From assembly GCF_019578655.1 (NCBI RefSeq), contig NC_063261.1:11354446-11418445 (forward strand): 64,000 bases of DNA. The letters run 5' to 3'. Below are positions 23,465-34,309 of the stretch, one piece after another. The DNA comes from Ricinus communis (lineage: Eukaryota > Streptophyta > Magnoliopsida > Malpighiales > Euphorbiaceae). Position 1 is the stretch's first letter, and every line of letters starts with the position of its first letter. Below the pieces are notes generated by a model. That model saw nothing but the letters and a program-made list of their open reading frames with translations. It searched no databases and was not told where the DNA came from. Made by a program: the position numbers and the translations under genes.

Positions 23465-26412
23465 TTTCTAGTTAACACTATTTCGTTCATGTGAGACCCG
23501 CATACCCCTTTATGCATTTCCTCCATTACAACCTGTGCTTCTACTTTAGTAACACATTAAAGCTGGACACCTTCTATACAATACTCCTTCATGGATGATG
23601 AAGTTTAGCCTAAATCCATAGTGTATACCTTTCCTTCGCGGTTGCTTCCTCTGGATATTCCCTGTCTTCTATAAACCTCTTGAGATTGTAAAATCATTTT
23701 GGTCCCATATGGACTTGCATTATCCGGTCTCCCTGATAATAAGGCGCACCTGAATTCGCAATCACCAATGTCTTCATCAGGAGCTACGAGGGGTTATCCC
23801 ACATAGACGAAAGGGTAGCCAGTGCATCTACCATCTAGTTCTTATCTCATGGTAAATGTATAAATGAACACTTGGAGAAGTTACAAATTAAGTCTTAAGA
23901 TAGTTGACATATGGCTTTAGCCTCTCTTCTTTCACTTCATACTCTTCAGTGGCTTGTTGAATTACTAGTACAAAGTTCCTGTAGACCATGAGCTACTTTG
24001 CTCCCGCTACCCGGCCTCTTCTAATCCAAATAAATATGCCTCATACTACGCCATGTTATTTGTCGCTTTAAAGTCCAATCTCTTGGCTATTGGCAGTATC
24101 TTCCCTTCTAGCGTGATTAGAACTACTCCTAACCCTGCACCTCTCGCATTCACTTCTCTATCCAAGTACATTTTCCATTCTTGAATCTTGATTGCCCCTA
24201 GATTTTCATCAGGAAACTCTAGGTCCTAAGGGTCATCTCCTTCCATTGAATTCTGAGCCATGAATTTCACTGCAGCCCTACCCTTGACTACCTTCTTGGT
24301 CACGTACTCGATGTCGAATTTTGTTAAGAGCACTAACCACTTAGCCAGCTCCCCTGTAAGAGATGGAGCTTTAAACAGATACTTCAGCGAGTCTATTTCT
24401 GAAATTACTTGCACCCTATAAGACTAGAAATAGTGTCTTAACTTCTTCGTAGCCTATATCATGGCTAAACACATATTCTCCACGAGGTTATATTTTGACT
24501 TATAGGGTAGTAACTTCTTACTGAGATAATAGACCCCGTGTTCCATATGATTAGGCCCATACTGTGCTATCATTGCCCCTATGGCCTCCTCTTCCAAGGC
24601 TAAGTACAGAATCAACGGCTTACTATCCTACAGCGGATTCAATATCGAAGGCTTCATCAGATACTCTTTAATTTTGTCAAAGGCTTTCTGATAGTGCTCA
24701 TTTCACAAAATGGGTTGGTGTTTCCTCAAAAGCTTGAAGATGTTATCACAAACCATTGTAAGCTTGGAAATGAACCTGCTGATGTACAACATACGTCCTA
24801 GAAATCCTATGACTTCTTTTTCTATCTTCAGCGCTAACATCTCCTGTATAGCCTTTACCTTATCCAGATCGATCTTTAATCCCTACTGACTCACTATATG
24901 CCCTAGCAACTTCCTTGACATTACTTTGGATATGCTCTTCTTTAAATTGAGTCTTAGGTTATACCTTTTCGCTCGTCTGAAAAACTTATCAAGAGCCTAG
25001 AAATGCTCCTCCCTTATTTTAGACTTTACCATTATATCATCTAAATACACCTCCACCTCATTGTGCATCATGTCATGAAAAAAGGTAGTGGCTGCTCTCT
25101 AATAAGTTGCCCCCGCACTCTTTAGTCCAAAAGGCATAACTTTAAAGTAGTACGTACCCCACTCGGTGATGAATGCCATTTTCAGTTTTTCCAGTACTGC
25201 CATTATGATCTGATTGTATCCAGAGAGTCCATCTACGAAGGAGTATATTGCACTTGAAGTGGCACTATCGACTATCACATCTATGTGAGGAAAGGGAAAA
25301 TTTTCTTAGGGCATGCCTTGTTCAAGTCCTAATAATCCATGTACATCCTCACCTTTCCATCCTTTTTCGGGACTTAGGATGATATTCGCTAACCATTTAG
25401 GATAGTCAACAATAATGAGGAAATTAGACTTTACCTGCTTAGCGACCTCCTTTCAGATCTTTTCTGCCCATTCTAACCTTAGTCTTCTCATCTTCTACTT
25501 GATAGGCTTGACATGAGGATAAGTTGGAATGTGGTGCTCCGCTATTTTTCTGTCTAACCTTGACATGTCGTCCTAGGACCAAGAAAATACTGATTTTATT
25601 TTTTGATTATTTTCTCAAATTCTGTCCTCTCCTCAGGAATTATATCATGAGCTATCGAAATATTCCTTGGATTTTTATGTGTGCCTAGATTAACCAAATC
25701 AATTTGGATGAGATTAATGTCAAACATGCACATGTCATGATTATTAAAATGCACACTACCATAAGAAAAAATATCGCATAAGTAAGCAAAATTAGAGTTT
25801 ATATCATTGATCTTTGAAGCAAAATAGACATCATCTTAAAAAGATCGGATGTTATTACATCATCATAAAATACATCAATGATATTTTCCTCTATTATAGC
25901 ATCTAGCTCCTATTAACTTAACTTTTCGGGCAGGCAGATGAACTCTTCTAGCTTCAGCTCTTCTACCTTGATGATGACCTTTTCGCGGACCTCTTTGATG
26001 CTTAGCTCAACCATCCTGTCAATTACTAGATTCTTGAATATCTCAAATCTCGACACCTCAGTCCCGACTACTATAACAAGTTCAGGCTCCCCAGAGTAAG
26101 GCTTGTACTCCTAGACAAATACGTCTTTTAAAGTCTTACCCTTCGGTTTTGCACTCGTCTTCCTCTTCGCGGTAACCTAGCCTATGTCGAGTTTTTTATC
26201 CCTTGAAGTTTGGTAGCTGTACGATATCCTACTGATTCTTTTCCAAGCCCATTCATGTTATGAAGTCTATTTTCTTGAACATGCTAGCTACTTTAAGATC
26301 CATATAGTCCTCGTAGAGGACTGCAACTTGGAATTCAATAGGGGCTTCCAGCTCCTTGATAGATTCTTACCAATGTTGAAAACGTCCCTTCGATGTCTCT
26401 TTTTGTCTCGTC
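23465..26412 (-). pseudogene. Tat pol remnant (protease to integrase), copy A
   Basis: Minus-strand fragments include the RNase H segment LAKWLVLLTKFDIEYVTKK (24,414-24,226) and, before it, RT-RNase H text alignable with copy B. Integrase-proximal sequence lies at the low-coordinate end. The longest open fragment is only 62 residues, so nothing is translatable. Orientation and order are the same as in copy B. Confidence 0.75.
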
Positions 26413-28110
26413 ATATTAAAGCATGGCAAAACCCACTAAGTCTATATGGATTTTAAATTTAAGCCCATTTCACCATTCTTTAATCTATTGGACTACTTTT
26501 TCATGTTAAGGTTCAATTTTAACCTAAAGTCTACATGTCCATAGTCAATCACATAGCAAATACTTGGCATCCATCAAACATAGAACAAAAATAAAGTGCA
26601 GAAAATTAAATAATAACTATTACAACCCTCATATAACTAATAGATTGAAAGAAAAGCACTTAAAATTAAGCTACAGGGTACAAAATTGATCAAATTAATA
26701 CAAATCTAGAATTAGGGCATAAAATGGTGCAGAGCTGATTGACTAAGGTCATAGAGCCAATCGGCTCTACGGCTTTTCTTTGGCTGGTTTTGCGATTTTC
26801 TTAAATTTCTCACGCCCTGGAGCAAATTTTACATGCACAAAAGGTCAAAAAATGATTAGAGAAATGCAAAATAATGAAACAAAAACATAGAAGACATATT
26901 AAATAGGCTAAGACACATGAAAAATAATATAAACACAAAATAAAGAAACTGGTAGAAGGTCAAAACACATTGCATGGTAGATCCTAAATTTAAACATACA
27001 ACCCTAGAACTCTCACACAATTACATAATTATTCATAAAAAAATCATATAACCCTAATTCTTCTAATCATTAGATGCAAAATCTAGCACATCCATGTTAT
27101 CATATTCAAATCCCAAGACAAATCATATTATCAGATTCAAAATGTTAATTCAAGAGAAACCCTAATCTAATCATATGAATCTTGTGAATCGAACCTAGAC
27201 ATGTTTCTAAAATCATAAAATTGACAAGGAAAGTTGGTTGATGATGCTGGATGTGGGGGAACCCTTATGTTGTCACTATAGATTATTGATATGTGAGTTC
27301 TAAAGACGATGAGGTGGTTGAATTGAAGAGCGGGTGAGAATCCAGTGTTATTTAGGATTTGGAAAAGCTTCTGTCATTTGATGAAAATCTTTCCTAATCT
27401 CAGTTCTTTCTTAGTGACCCTTGACTAAAGTCAATACTCTCTAACTTTGAGAATGTAGATTTTTTAGTGTTTCTTTTTGCTAACAACTGATATTTGCTAA
27501 AAGTTAATAAGAGTTGGTCCCATTAGAATTAGGTTATAACAAGGCTTATATAGAGCTAGGGTTTGTAGGAAACCTTAAAGGAATAGATAGACTTATATCA
27601 ATTTCTAAATTCAAAAGAAAAGAATTTTCTTTATCAGTTATTAGTACCTACTAAATTAAATAAATATCAATAAAATCTATCAATTATCATTGAACACCTT
27701 TCTAGAACCTTCTTTTTACTACTTTTTGGCATTTTAAAGTCAAAATACACTCAAAATGGCATCGAATTTTGAAAATTAGTTAATCGACATTGTGTAGAGC
27801 CGGTTGGCTCTATGCTAAGCCAATCGGCTCTGTGTGGAGCCGATTTGGCCTTAAGGAGCAAAAAGGTTGGAAAAATTTACACTTTGGTCATTAAACTTGC
27901 AAAACTTGCCATTTTAACCCTCAAAGTTAATTTTTTCTAATAATTGAATCCAAATTGATTCTAGAGAAGTAATTTTAAGCCCAATAATTCTCAATCCTAA
28001 TTTGGATTCACCATTCCTCAATCTCTCAAGACTCGAGAAAGGTAGTAACTTTCATTATAGGATTTTCCATAATTCTCTTGATATATGGATCCAGAAAATA
28101 GGTGCTAACA
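26413..28110 (-). repeat. Truncated Tat LTR of copy A
   Basis: It is similar to 28,889-30,461 and 62,507-64,000. A TATA-like ctatataagcc (minus strand) lies at 27,545-27,552. Dyad motifs gagccggttggctc and agccaatcggctctg lie at 27,796-27,850. The first 510 or so bases of the family LTR are missing at the left. Confidence 0.75.
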
Positions 28111-28380
28111 CTTATTATTATTTTCTCTTCTTGTTTTTCTTTTCTCTTTTTGTAGATCTGGTTGCATGAAAAGCTTTGAATATTGACTATCCCAAGAGAT
28201 ATTGACAAATTACAAGCCAAAACATGTGCAAATCCGCTCTGTTGCTGTGCCTCAAGATCATAAAGACTGGACTACTTGGATGAAGGGCATATTGGGCACC
28301 CTTATTCGCTGGACTTGCCCTTGGTGGAGGATTCAACATGTTACGCTCTTGATATATGTGGGCTATATCCCTTTGCCTGG
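28111..28380 (+). pseudogene. Fragment of a Tat accessory ORF, second exon (copy C)
   Basis: A T-rich tract ending in tgtag precedes + strand sequence that aligns with 37,393-37,580, the second exon of the accessory frame in copy B (shared segments: ctttgaatattgactatcccaag, ttggatgaagggcat, tcgctggacttgccc). It sits between the outer edge of copy A's LTR and the 3' LTR of copy B. It is therefore most likely the old target DNA into which both inserted. Confidence 0.5.
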
Positions 28381-30461
28381 TGTGGGAGGAGGTTTCGGGA
28401 ACACACTCAATTGTCTTTGGCGACTATGGCATTGCAAGATTTTCAACCTAATTGGGAACACGCTAACAAGTCACAAAGACTAGCGTGGAGATGGGAGTCG
28501 CCACCCGGGTAACCGAGATACTTTTACTAATGAGTGACGTTTCTCGATTCTATTATGAAGCTTATATTACAAACCTAGAGATGGATCTAGAAGTCAACTT
28601 TCTTATTTTTGTATATTTGCCTTTAATCTTATTGTTTAATGAGCTATTTCCTATAAATACAACATAAGTATCTCTTCTCATCAAGCATTACAGCATATGA
28701 GGTCCACATAAGTTTAGCCCCTTTTCTTTAAAGCCTAGCCTATACTCAAAGTTACTAACCTAACTTGCTAATTAATTACATATGAAGCCTACTTAGTCTA
28801 GCCCAATTATCGGATTATGCTTTAGTTTCCATCCCTTAAGCCTAATTGACTACTTTTCTAGAATCAATTATGGCCCAATTTAACCTAACTAAAGCATGGC
28901 AAAGCCCATAAAGTCTATATGGATTTTAAGTTAAAGCCAAAATACCATCTTAATTAAGCTAATCGACTATAGTTTTTATGCCAGGTCAAATTTTAAGACC
29001 TAAGTCTATCTGTCCAGTTTTAATTAGGCAATCATAAAACATATATTTGGCATCCATCATAGATAAAAGCAAAAATAAAAGGGCAAGAAATAAATCTAGC
29101 TATTACAACCTATCTACAATTAAAAAAATGTAAAGAAAAACTAAAACTAAGTTATAATGCATGAAATTGGCAAAAATACATCAAAAATCTTAAAATCAAC
29201 CTAATATTGTACACAATCGATCAACACATGGTGAAGAGCCAATCGGCTTGAAGTGGCTTTCTATGATTTCTCCTCAGTTTTTCATGCCCAAAATCGATTT
29301 TTACATGCATAGAGGGAAAAATGAGTTAGAAAATGTATAATTAACAAAAAAATGGAAATATAACCTAATTATATATGTTATTAACCAGTGAAATTCAAAA
29401 CCATAATTAAATCATATTTAAAACCCTAGGTGTTCTTATTATCACATTCAAAACCCAATAAAATTAACATGCTAAAGAGAAAAGAATTCTATTCTAATCA
29501 TGTGAATTATAAAAAATTCCTAACCATGTTTTCATAAATAAAAATAAAACTAGAATCAAGGAAAAAAGAGATGTTAATGATATTGATGTATGGGAACCCT
29601 TAGGTTGTCACCGTTAGTTGTCGTTATGTGAGTCTCAAGAGATGAGAAAGCTATTGAATCAAAGAGGGGATGAGAATCCAATTCTGCTTTTTTTGGATTT
29701 TCAGAAACTTTTATGTCATTCTTCAGTGGGTTTCCTAGTTTTGCAGTTCTTTCTTAATGGCTTGCTAAGGCTTCTGTATAGGTTGATGTAGCTAGAAAAT
29801 TTAATCAATCTTTTTATGCTCAGCTCTCTCTCCTAGACCCATGCTAATCTATTTATAGGAGTAGGGTTAGGAAACTCTCGGAGATACTGATAATTATTCA
29901 ATTATAAAAAAATAGGTTGTAATTATCCCTCCCCCTTATTAGATTAATATCAAATAAAAAGGGATTTATTCTTTTAATTTCAAATAATTATCATAAGAAA
30001 ATATTTAAAAATCCCAATAATTATCATAAATACCTTATAGAAACTTAATTTTACCAATTTTTGGCAGTTTAGGTCGAAAATATACATAAAACGGTGTCCA
30101 GATTTGAAAAATAGCCAATCACACTAGTGTAGAGCCAATTGGCTCTATGCTAAGCCGATCGGCTCTGTGTTGAGCCGATTCAACTATGCATAGAGCCGAT
30201 TCGCTCTAAAGAGCAAAAGTTCTAAAAATTTTAATAATTTAGTCCTTGAACTTATGAAAGTTATCGTTTTACCCCGTGCTTTATTTTTCTATCTATTGGG
30301 TCCAAATTGATTTTAGAAAAGTAATTTTAAATCCAATTATTCCCACCCTTCTCTCGGATTCACCCCTTCTCGATCTTTGAGACTCGATAAAGGCAGTAAC
30401 TTTCACAATCAGATTTTCCATAATTTCCTCGATATCTAGATCTAGAAAATGAGTGTTGATA
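28381..30461 (-). repeat. 3' LTR of Tat copy B
   Basis: The 2.08-kb LTR aligns end to end with 61,985-64,000. Edges are TGTGGG at the left and gtgttgata at the right. A minus-strand TATA box (+ atttatag, 29,851-29,858) is preceded, about 275 bp upstream in element sense, by the dyad cluster 30,131-30,207. A second weaker cluster lies at about 29,215-29,260. Confidence 0.8.
30131..30207. repeat. AGCCGATCGGCT dyad cluster in the Tat LTR
   Basis: Four dyads occur in 77 bp: AGAGCCAATTGGCTCT (30,131-30,146, perfect), AGCCGATCGGCT (30,153-30,164, perfect), a half site tgagccgattcaa, and AGAGCCGATTCGCTCT (30,192-30,207, imperfect). Equivalent clusters are at 27,796-27,850 and 63,787-63,866. The surrounding sequence is strongly AT-rich. 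Confidence 0.85.
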
Positions 30462-30603
30462 GCTGCCCTCGGGTTGTCAAAATTCTTAAGCATCCATACA
30501 TTTAAATAAATTGAGATAAATCATAATATCATGGATATAGCAAAAAGGATATCTTGATCAGTTGTAGAAGCCACGCCTGGTAAGCTCGAAAAGGATTTTG
30601 ATT

Positions 30604-30925
30604 TGATGTGGGGACCACACCCACTTGAGTTTTGAGGGCTTCGCCTGCTTGAATTTGGGAATCACGCTCGTCAATTTGGGAAGTGCGACCGTCAATTTGG
30701 GGACCATGCCCACTGATATAGAAACTACGGCCGTTGACATGGCAGCCATGCCCGCTTATTTGGGGACCATGCCCGCTAATTTGGGAACCATGTCCATTGA
30801 TATGGGAACACGCCTCCTAACTTGGATACCACGCCCTTTGATATAGGAGCCATGCTCGTTGATCTGGGTACCATGCCCATTGATATAGGAGTCATACCCT
30901 TTGATATATGGGAGCCACACCCTTT
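30604..30925. repeat. 21-bp minisatellite, about 15 diverged units
   Basis: Units such as aatttggggaccatgcccg and gatataggagccatgctcg recur with a 21-bp period. Because 21 is a multiple of three, both strands stay open here with heptad repeats (NLGTMPA-like on +). It lies just inside the 3' LTR of copy B, where Ogre-like elements are known to carry tandem repeats. No sign of a real protein was found. Confidence 0.85.
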
Positions 30926-31690
30926 AACTTTTGCAGAGACTACTCTCTGGTTGTTTTCCCTACTTCAAGAGGTAATTTACCACTTCAGGTTAATTTAGTA
31001 ATCTTTTCATCTCTAGGTGTTTTTTATTAGAAATTCTCGTCCCGAGGTGCAATCTGACTTAATTGACATCCTTTGATAGCTATGTTGATATTTGGCCCGC
31101 TTAAGGACTAAAATGTAATTTTTGATTGGTCAGGGCCAAACTTGTAATTTTTTGACAATTTCCGCCTTGGGATGCAAACTAGCCCTCCATGTGCCTCTTG
31201 GGAGCTCGTGTTGGATTTCATTCCATTTAAGGACTAAAATGTAATTTCAAATGCCAAAAGCCTAAATGATAGTTTTACCCTCTTTAAGGCCTATGTTACC
31301 CTCATTCTTATTCATACATCAGTTTATTATATTTTTCCTTTTGTTTTATCTCAAATCCTCTTTCATTCTTTCTTTGATTTCTGAACCAAGTCTTAACTAA
31401 ATTTCATGAAACCAGTCTAAAAGTGGCAGCCTCATCCTCTAGATTCTCCGGATGTACTTCGATTGCACAAAATTGGGAGTTCTCACCATCAATTTCCTAC
31501 AAGAGTGACTTAGGCTTGTAAAAGGAGATGAGATTCCTCTCTTGGCGAAATTGAGCATCACAGGGTGTTTTTGACTGTCGAAGAGGTATTTTTTCTGCTT
31601 TAAAACTTTGTTTATTGCCACTTACATACTAGATACATGCATTATTTGCTAGAAATGCATGAAAAATTGTGAAAGAGTCAAAAAATTGCA
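30926..31690 (+). other. Non-coding spacer before the PMD frame
   Basis: Pyrimidine-rich stretches and the repeated phrase ggactaaaatgtaattt (about 31,103 and 31,224) are seen. The part 31,420-31,590 may be a decayed first exon of the PMD frame (ends in gaagaggtatttt, a possible donor), but no domain is recognisable in it. Confidence 0.35.
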
Positions 31691-31703
31691 TACCCTAACT
31701 AGT

Positions 31704-31719
31704 AGAGTCGATCGGCTCT
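31704..31719. repeat. Internal AGAGTCGATCGGCTCT dyad upstream of the PMD frame
   Basis: A 16-bp near-palindrome of the Tat LTR motif lies about 150 bp upstream of the PMD reading frame, next to a second relaxed copy (ccgaatcgatt). It is the LTR dyad repeated inside the element. Confidence 0.7.
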
Positions 31720-31861
31720 ACACAGTCCGAATCGATTGTACATGGGCCGAAACTAAATTTTTGGGGCATTTAACATAAAAAATTAATAAATAAATGCTAT
31801 ACTTATCTGTTTAGCGTCTTTTTATGCGTGAATTGCATTTAATACCTATGTTTACGCTTTT

Positions 31862-33100
31862 TTAAAGTGATGTTGTATCGACCGCTTTTTCAAAAACTTT
31901 TACGGGCCCCGTGAGTGGTTTGACGAGCTCTCTAATTCTGTCCAGGATAGGATCGGTGACACCAGCTTTCATCGGTTCGTAGCTGTGCTTCCATCTGTTA
32001 CTAGGAGGATAGATCATACTTCTGTATACGCGTGGCTTGAGAGGTGGATGGACACCACTCATACCTTCCACACCCCGGTCGGTGAGTTAACACTGTCTTC
32101 TCTCTCTTTTACTGCTATTACAAAGATAGATTTCTCGGGTATCCTTATCCCCTTTGATGACGCCATTCATGATCAATGTTCCAATGTCCGAGAGCACTAT
32201 CACAGACTTATTTAGGTTCTTTTCGGCATGCAAGAACACTTGTTGCATTGCTTAATAGAGTATTCCTCTCCATTATAGAGGCTTCATGCCTCAGAATGCT
32301 CGAGAGGTGGATTAGATAGCCCGGGCATTCCTAGTATATCTTTTCGGGACCATCTTTTTCTGTGACTTAGGAAATTTAGTGAACTTTCATTATCGGCCCC
32401 TTTACGGGATCTAGACCAGGTCTCTTCCTATAATTGGGGGTCAGTTGCTCTTGCTTATCTGTACTATCAGATGGAGATTACCGTTCGTGGAAGTAAGAGG
32501 ATTTGCAGCTTTTGGCATATTATAGATGTAAGTTCCACTCTATCTTTTCATTTATACCGCTTTCCCTTTTATTTGCATTAGGATTACTGATTTCTATTTT
32601 ATAGTTCTAGGCCTTAGAGATCGGCCTTCTAATGGGTTCACAACCCATTTGTACATCACGAGCTTCCCTCACTGGGGCTCGAGCAGGAGTATCCTATTAA
32701 AGTGGGCCTAGATTTACATGCACCGCATGTAGATTAACTCCTTAACCTAGGATAAGGTAAACAAAAATTTATTAGTCAAGATCCTTACATGCTCTCTCTT
32801 GCTAACTCGAGCGTAGAAGGATTTTGTTAGCCAGACCTGCTTGTCGGGCGTGGTATTTGGGCGAGAAGATTTATAGGTGGGAGTAAGGCCCTAACAGACG
32901 ACGAGTCCTCTTGCCTCCACCTCTCTCTCTATGTTCTAGACAGTGGATCTTGCTGGGGAGGAGCTAGTGACATGTTTAGCGAGATATGACAAGCCCGAGT
33001 ATCTCACTATCCAGTCTTGAAGGACTGAATATGCCTCCTTCATCCCTCAGTTGCTGGGAACTGTGTCGTTCGATGATGACACCATAGCTCAGGTACTTCT
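31862..33100 (+). pseudogene. Plant mobile domain (PMD) accessory ORF of the Tat element, broken
   Basis: The + strand frames read ERWMDTTHTFHTPVGE (about 32,040-32,090), a classic PMD (PF10536) motif, preceded by a FHRFVAVLPSVTR segment. After stops come LRDLDQVSSYNWGS, ALAYLYYQMEITVRGS and ICSFWHIID (about 32,400-32,530), the later PMD blocks. Near 32,940-33,070 comes a last block (EELVTCLARYDKPEYLTIQ). At least two introns or frameshifts intervene. PMD proteins (MAIN, MAIL1) act in the nucleus in plant silencing and genome stability, and PMDs are also carried by transposons. Here it is opposite in direction to pol, between pol and the 3' LTR, so it is an element-borne antisense accessory gene rather than a host gene. 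Confidence 0.75.
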
Positions 33101-34060
33101 TCTGACTTGCTTTGTTGGATCTTTTTTATTTTTGTTTATTCCACTTATTTATCCAACTGTTTTGTCTACGGTTCATCCATCGTGCCCCTACTACTCCTTA
33201 GCCGAGTGAGAGGCGATATGCCCGATGCTCTAGGCCATCCCATCTCTCGGGTTCTACTGGTAGCGCTGCCTCCGAGGCACCTCCTATAGCCATAACAGAC
33301 GTGATTCCAGGGAGCGTCCCATTCCTCCTAGACTCGATGATCTTATACCGAAGCCCTTATGGTATGATAGAGCACCAACTTACCATGGATCCCTACTTCC
33401 CGTTGGAGTTTACTCCGAGTACCTCTACACATGTAAGTATCATTCTCCTTTGTACTTTCACATCTCTTCTTCTTGAAAGGTTAGTAACATATAATAGTAA
33501 TGATATAGGTTCAAAGGGAATAATTTGAGCACATATACCGATTGATTGGCTGCGAGGAGGCAATTCTTTATCCTCGGTGAGGATTGGCGGGTAAGACCAA
33601 AAATATTTTATGAAATGCAGTATCTAGGCATGCATGGATGTGTAACACATATTAACTAATCTCCTTTTGGGTTTTCCTCAAAGAGACCAGGAGAACTTGT
33701 AAGGGCAAGTGGATGATCGGCAGCATCAAATTGATGCTCAGCAACGTAGGATCGATGCTTTAACGCTTCAATTGTCTAGCTTGCGGACTCAAGGGATGGA
33801 CACACGATTCAGATGATGGGATGGGAGATTCAGGAGAGAACCCCGACTTTTGATTTTTCTTGTTTTACCTGTACTTTCGCTTTTTCACTATTTTTTTCTT
33901 TATGTGAACTTCGAATCTTTCTAAGATGTATAAAGATTTCATGCTTTCGCTATTAAAATCTCTCTCTTACTTTCAATTCCTCCTTTACATTGCATATTTT
34001 AGATTTACGCATAACTAAGGTCGAGAAAATGCCTGAAAAGCTAAAAAAAATACATGATGA
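33101..34060 (+). other. Tail of the PMD region and spacer
   Basis: Fragments of + strand text such as RDSGSVPFLLDSMIL (33,300-33,350) and a Gln-rich piece (about 33,700-33,800, QVDDRQHQIDAQQR) may be the decayed C-terminal part of the PMD frame. No intact domain is seen. Confidence 0.35.
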
Positions 34061-34068
34061 TGTCACAC

Positions 34069-34166
34069 AACCGATCGGTTATATGCATAGCCAATTTGGA
34101 TCTTCACACAGTCGATTCGGCTCTGCCCACAACCGATCGACTGTGTGCATAGCCGATTCGGCTCTG
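34069..34166. repeat. Internal dyad cluster upstream of accessory ORF 2
   Basis: AACCGATCGGTT (34,069-34,080, perfect palindrome), agtcgattcggctctg (34,110-34,125), aaccgatcgact (34,130-34,141) and agccgattcggctctg (34,151-34,166). The pattern matches the LTR clusters of this family. Confidence 0.85.
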
Positions 34167-34201
34167 TAGTTGCAGAGTTTTAATTTAACTCAGATTTAAG
34201 G

Positions 34202-34210
34202 CCTATAAAT
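34202..34210 (+). promoter_or_regulatory. TATA box of an internal + strand promoter (CCTATAAAT)
   Basis: The TATA box lies 36 bp after the dyad cluster and about 100 bp before the first recognisable codons of accessory ORF 2, on the strand opposite to pol. This is a plausible internal promoter for the antisense frame, though no transcript evidence is available. Confidence 0.5.
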
Positions 34211-34309
34211 GCACCTGCACACCTCACGATTTTCATATTCAAAAAGTGAAAACAAACACATCTCACAAATGTGCCAACAGCCTATAAACCCTTCTCAAAA
34301 TCCTAACTG

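Larger units (their letters stand above)
23465..28110 (-). mobile_element. Tat-lineage gypsy copy A, internally deleted
   Basis: Reading on the minus strand, a truncated 5' LTR (28,110-26,413) joins directly to the protease/pol part (26,412-23,465) and so lacks the LTR end, primer site and gag. The pol part matches copy B (for example 23,465 onward with 39,178 onward, and 24,226-24,414 with 39,826-40,100). Frames are heavily broken. The 3' end is lost at the Tekay-like LTR fragment. Confidence 0.75.

Noticed and set aside
22555..23469. Target duplication tttct around the Tekay-like LTR fragment
   Set aside because: The left flank is an Athila-like relic, not Tat pol, so the two sides were never contiguous; the match is likely chance.
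30625..30846. Heptad-repeat protein on the + strand
   Set aside because: Both strands are open because the repeat period is a multiple of three; no flanking coding sequence.
30604..30925. Repeats with a short regular period, considered as a CRISPR-like array
   Set aside because: Units are contiguous 21-mers without spacers, diverged, and in a plant retrotransposon; a minisatellite explains them.
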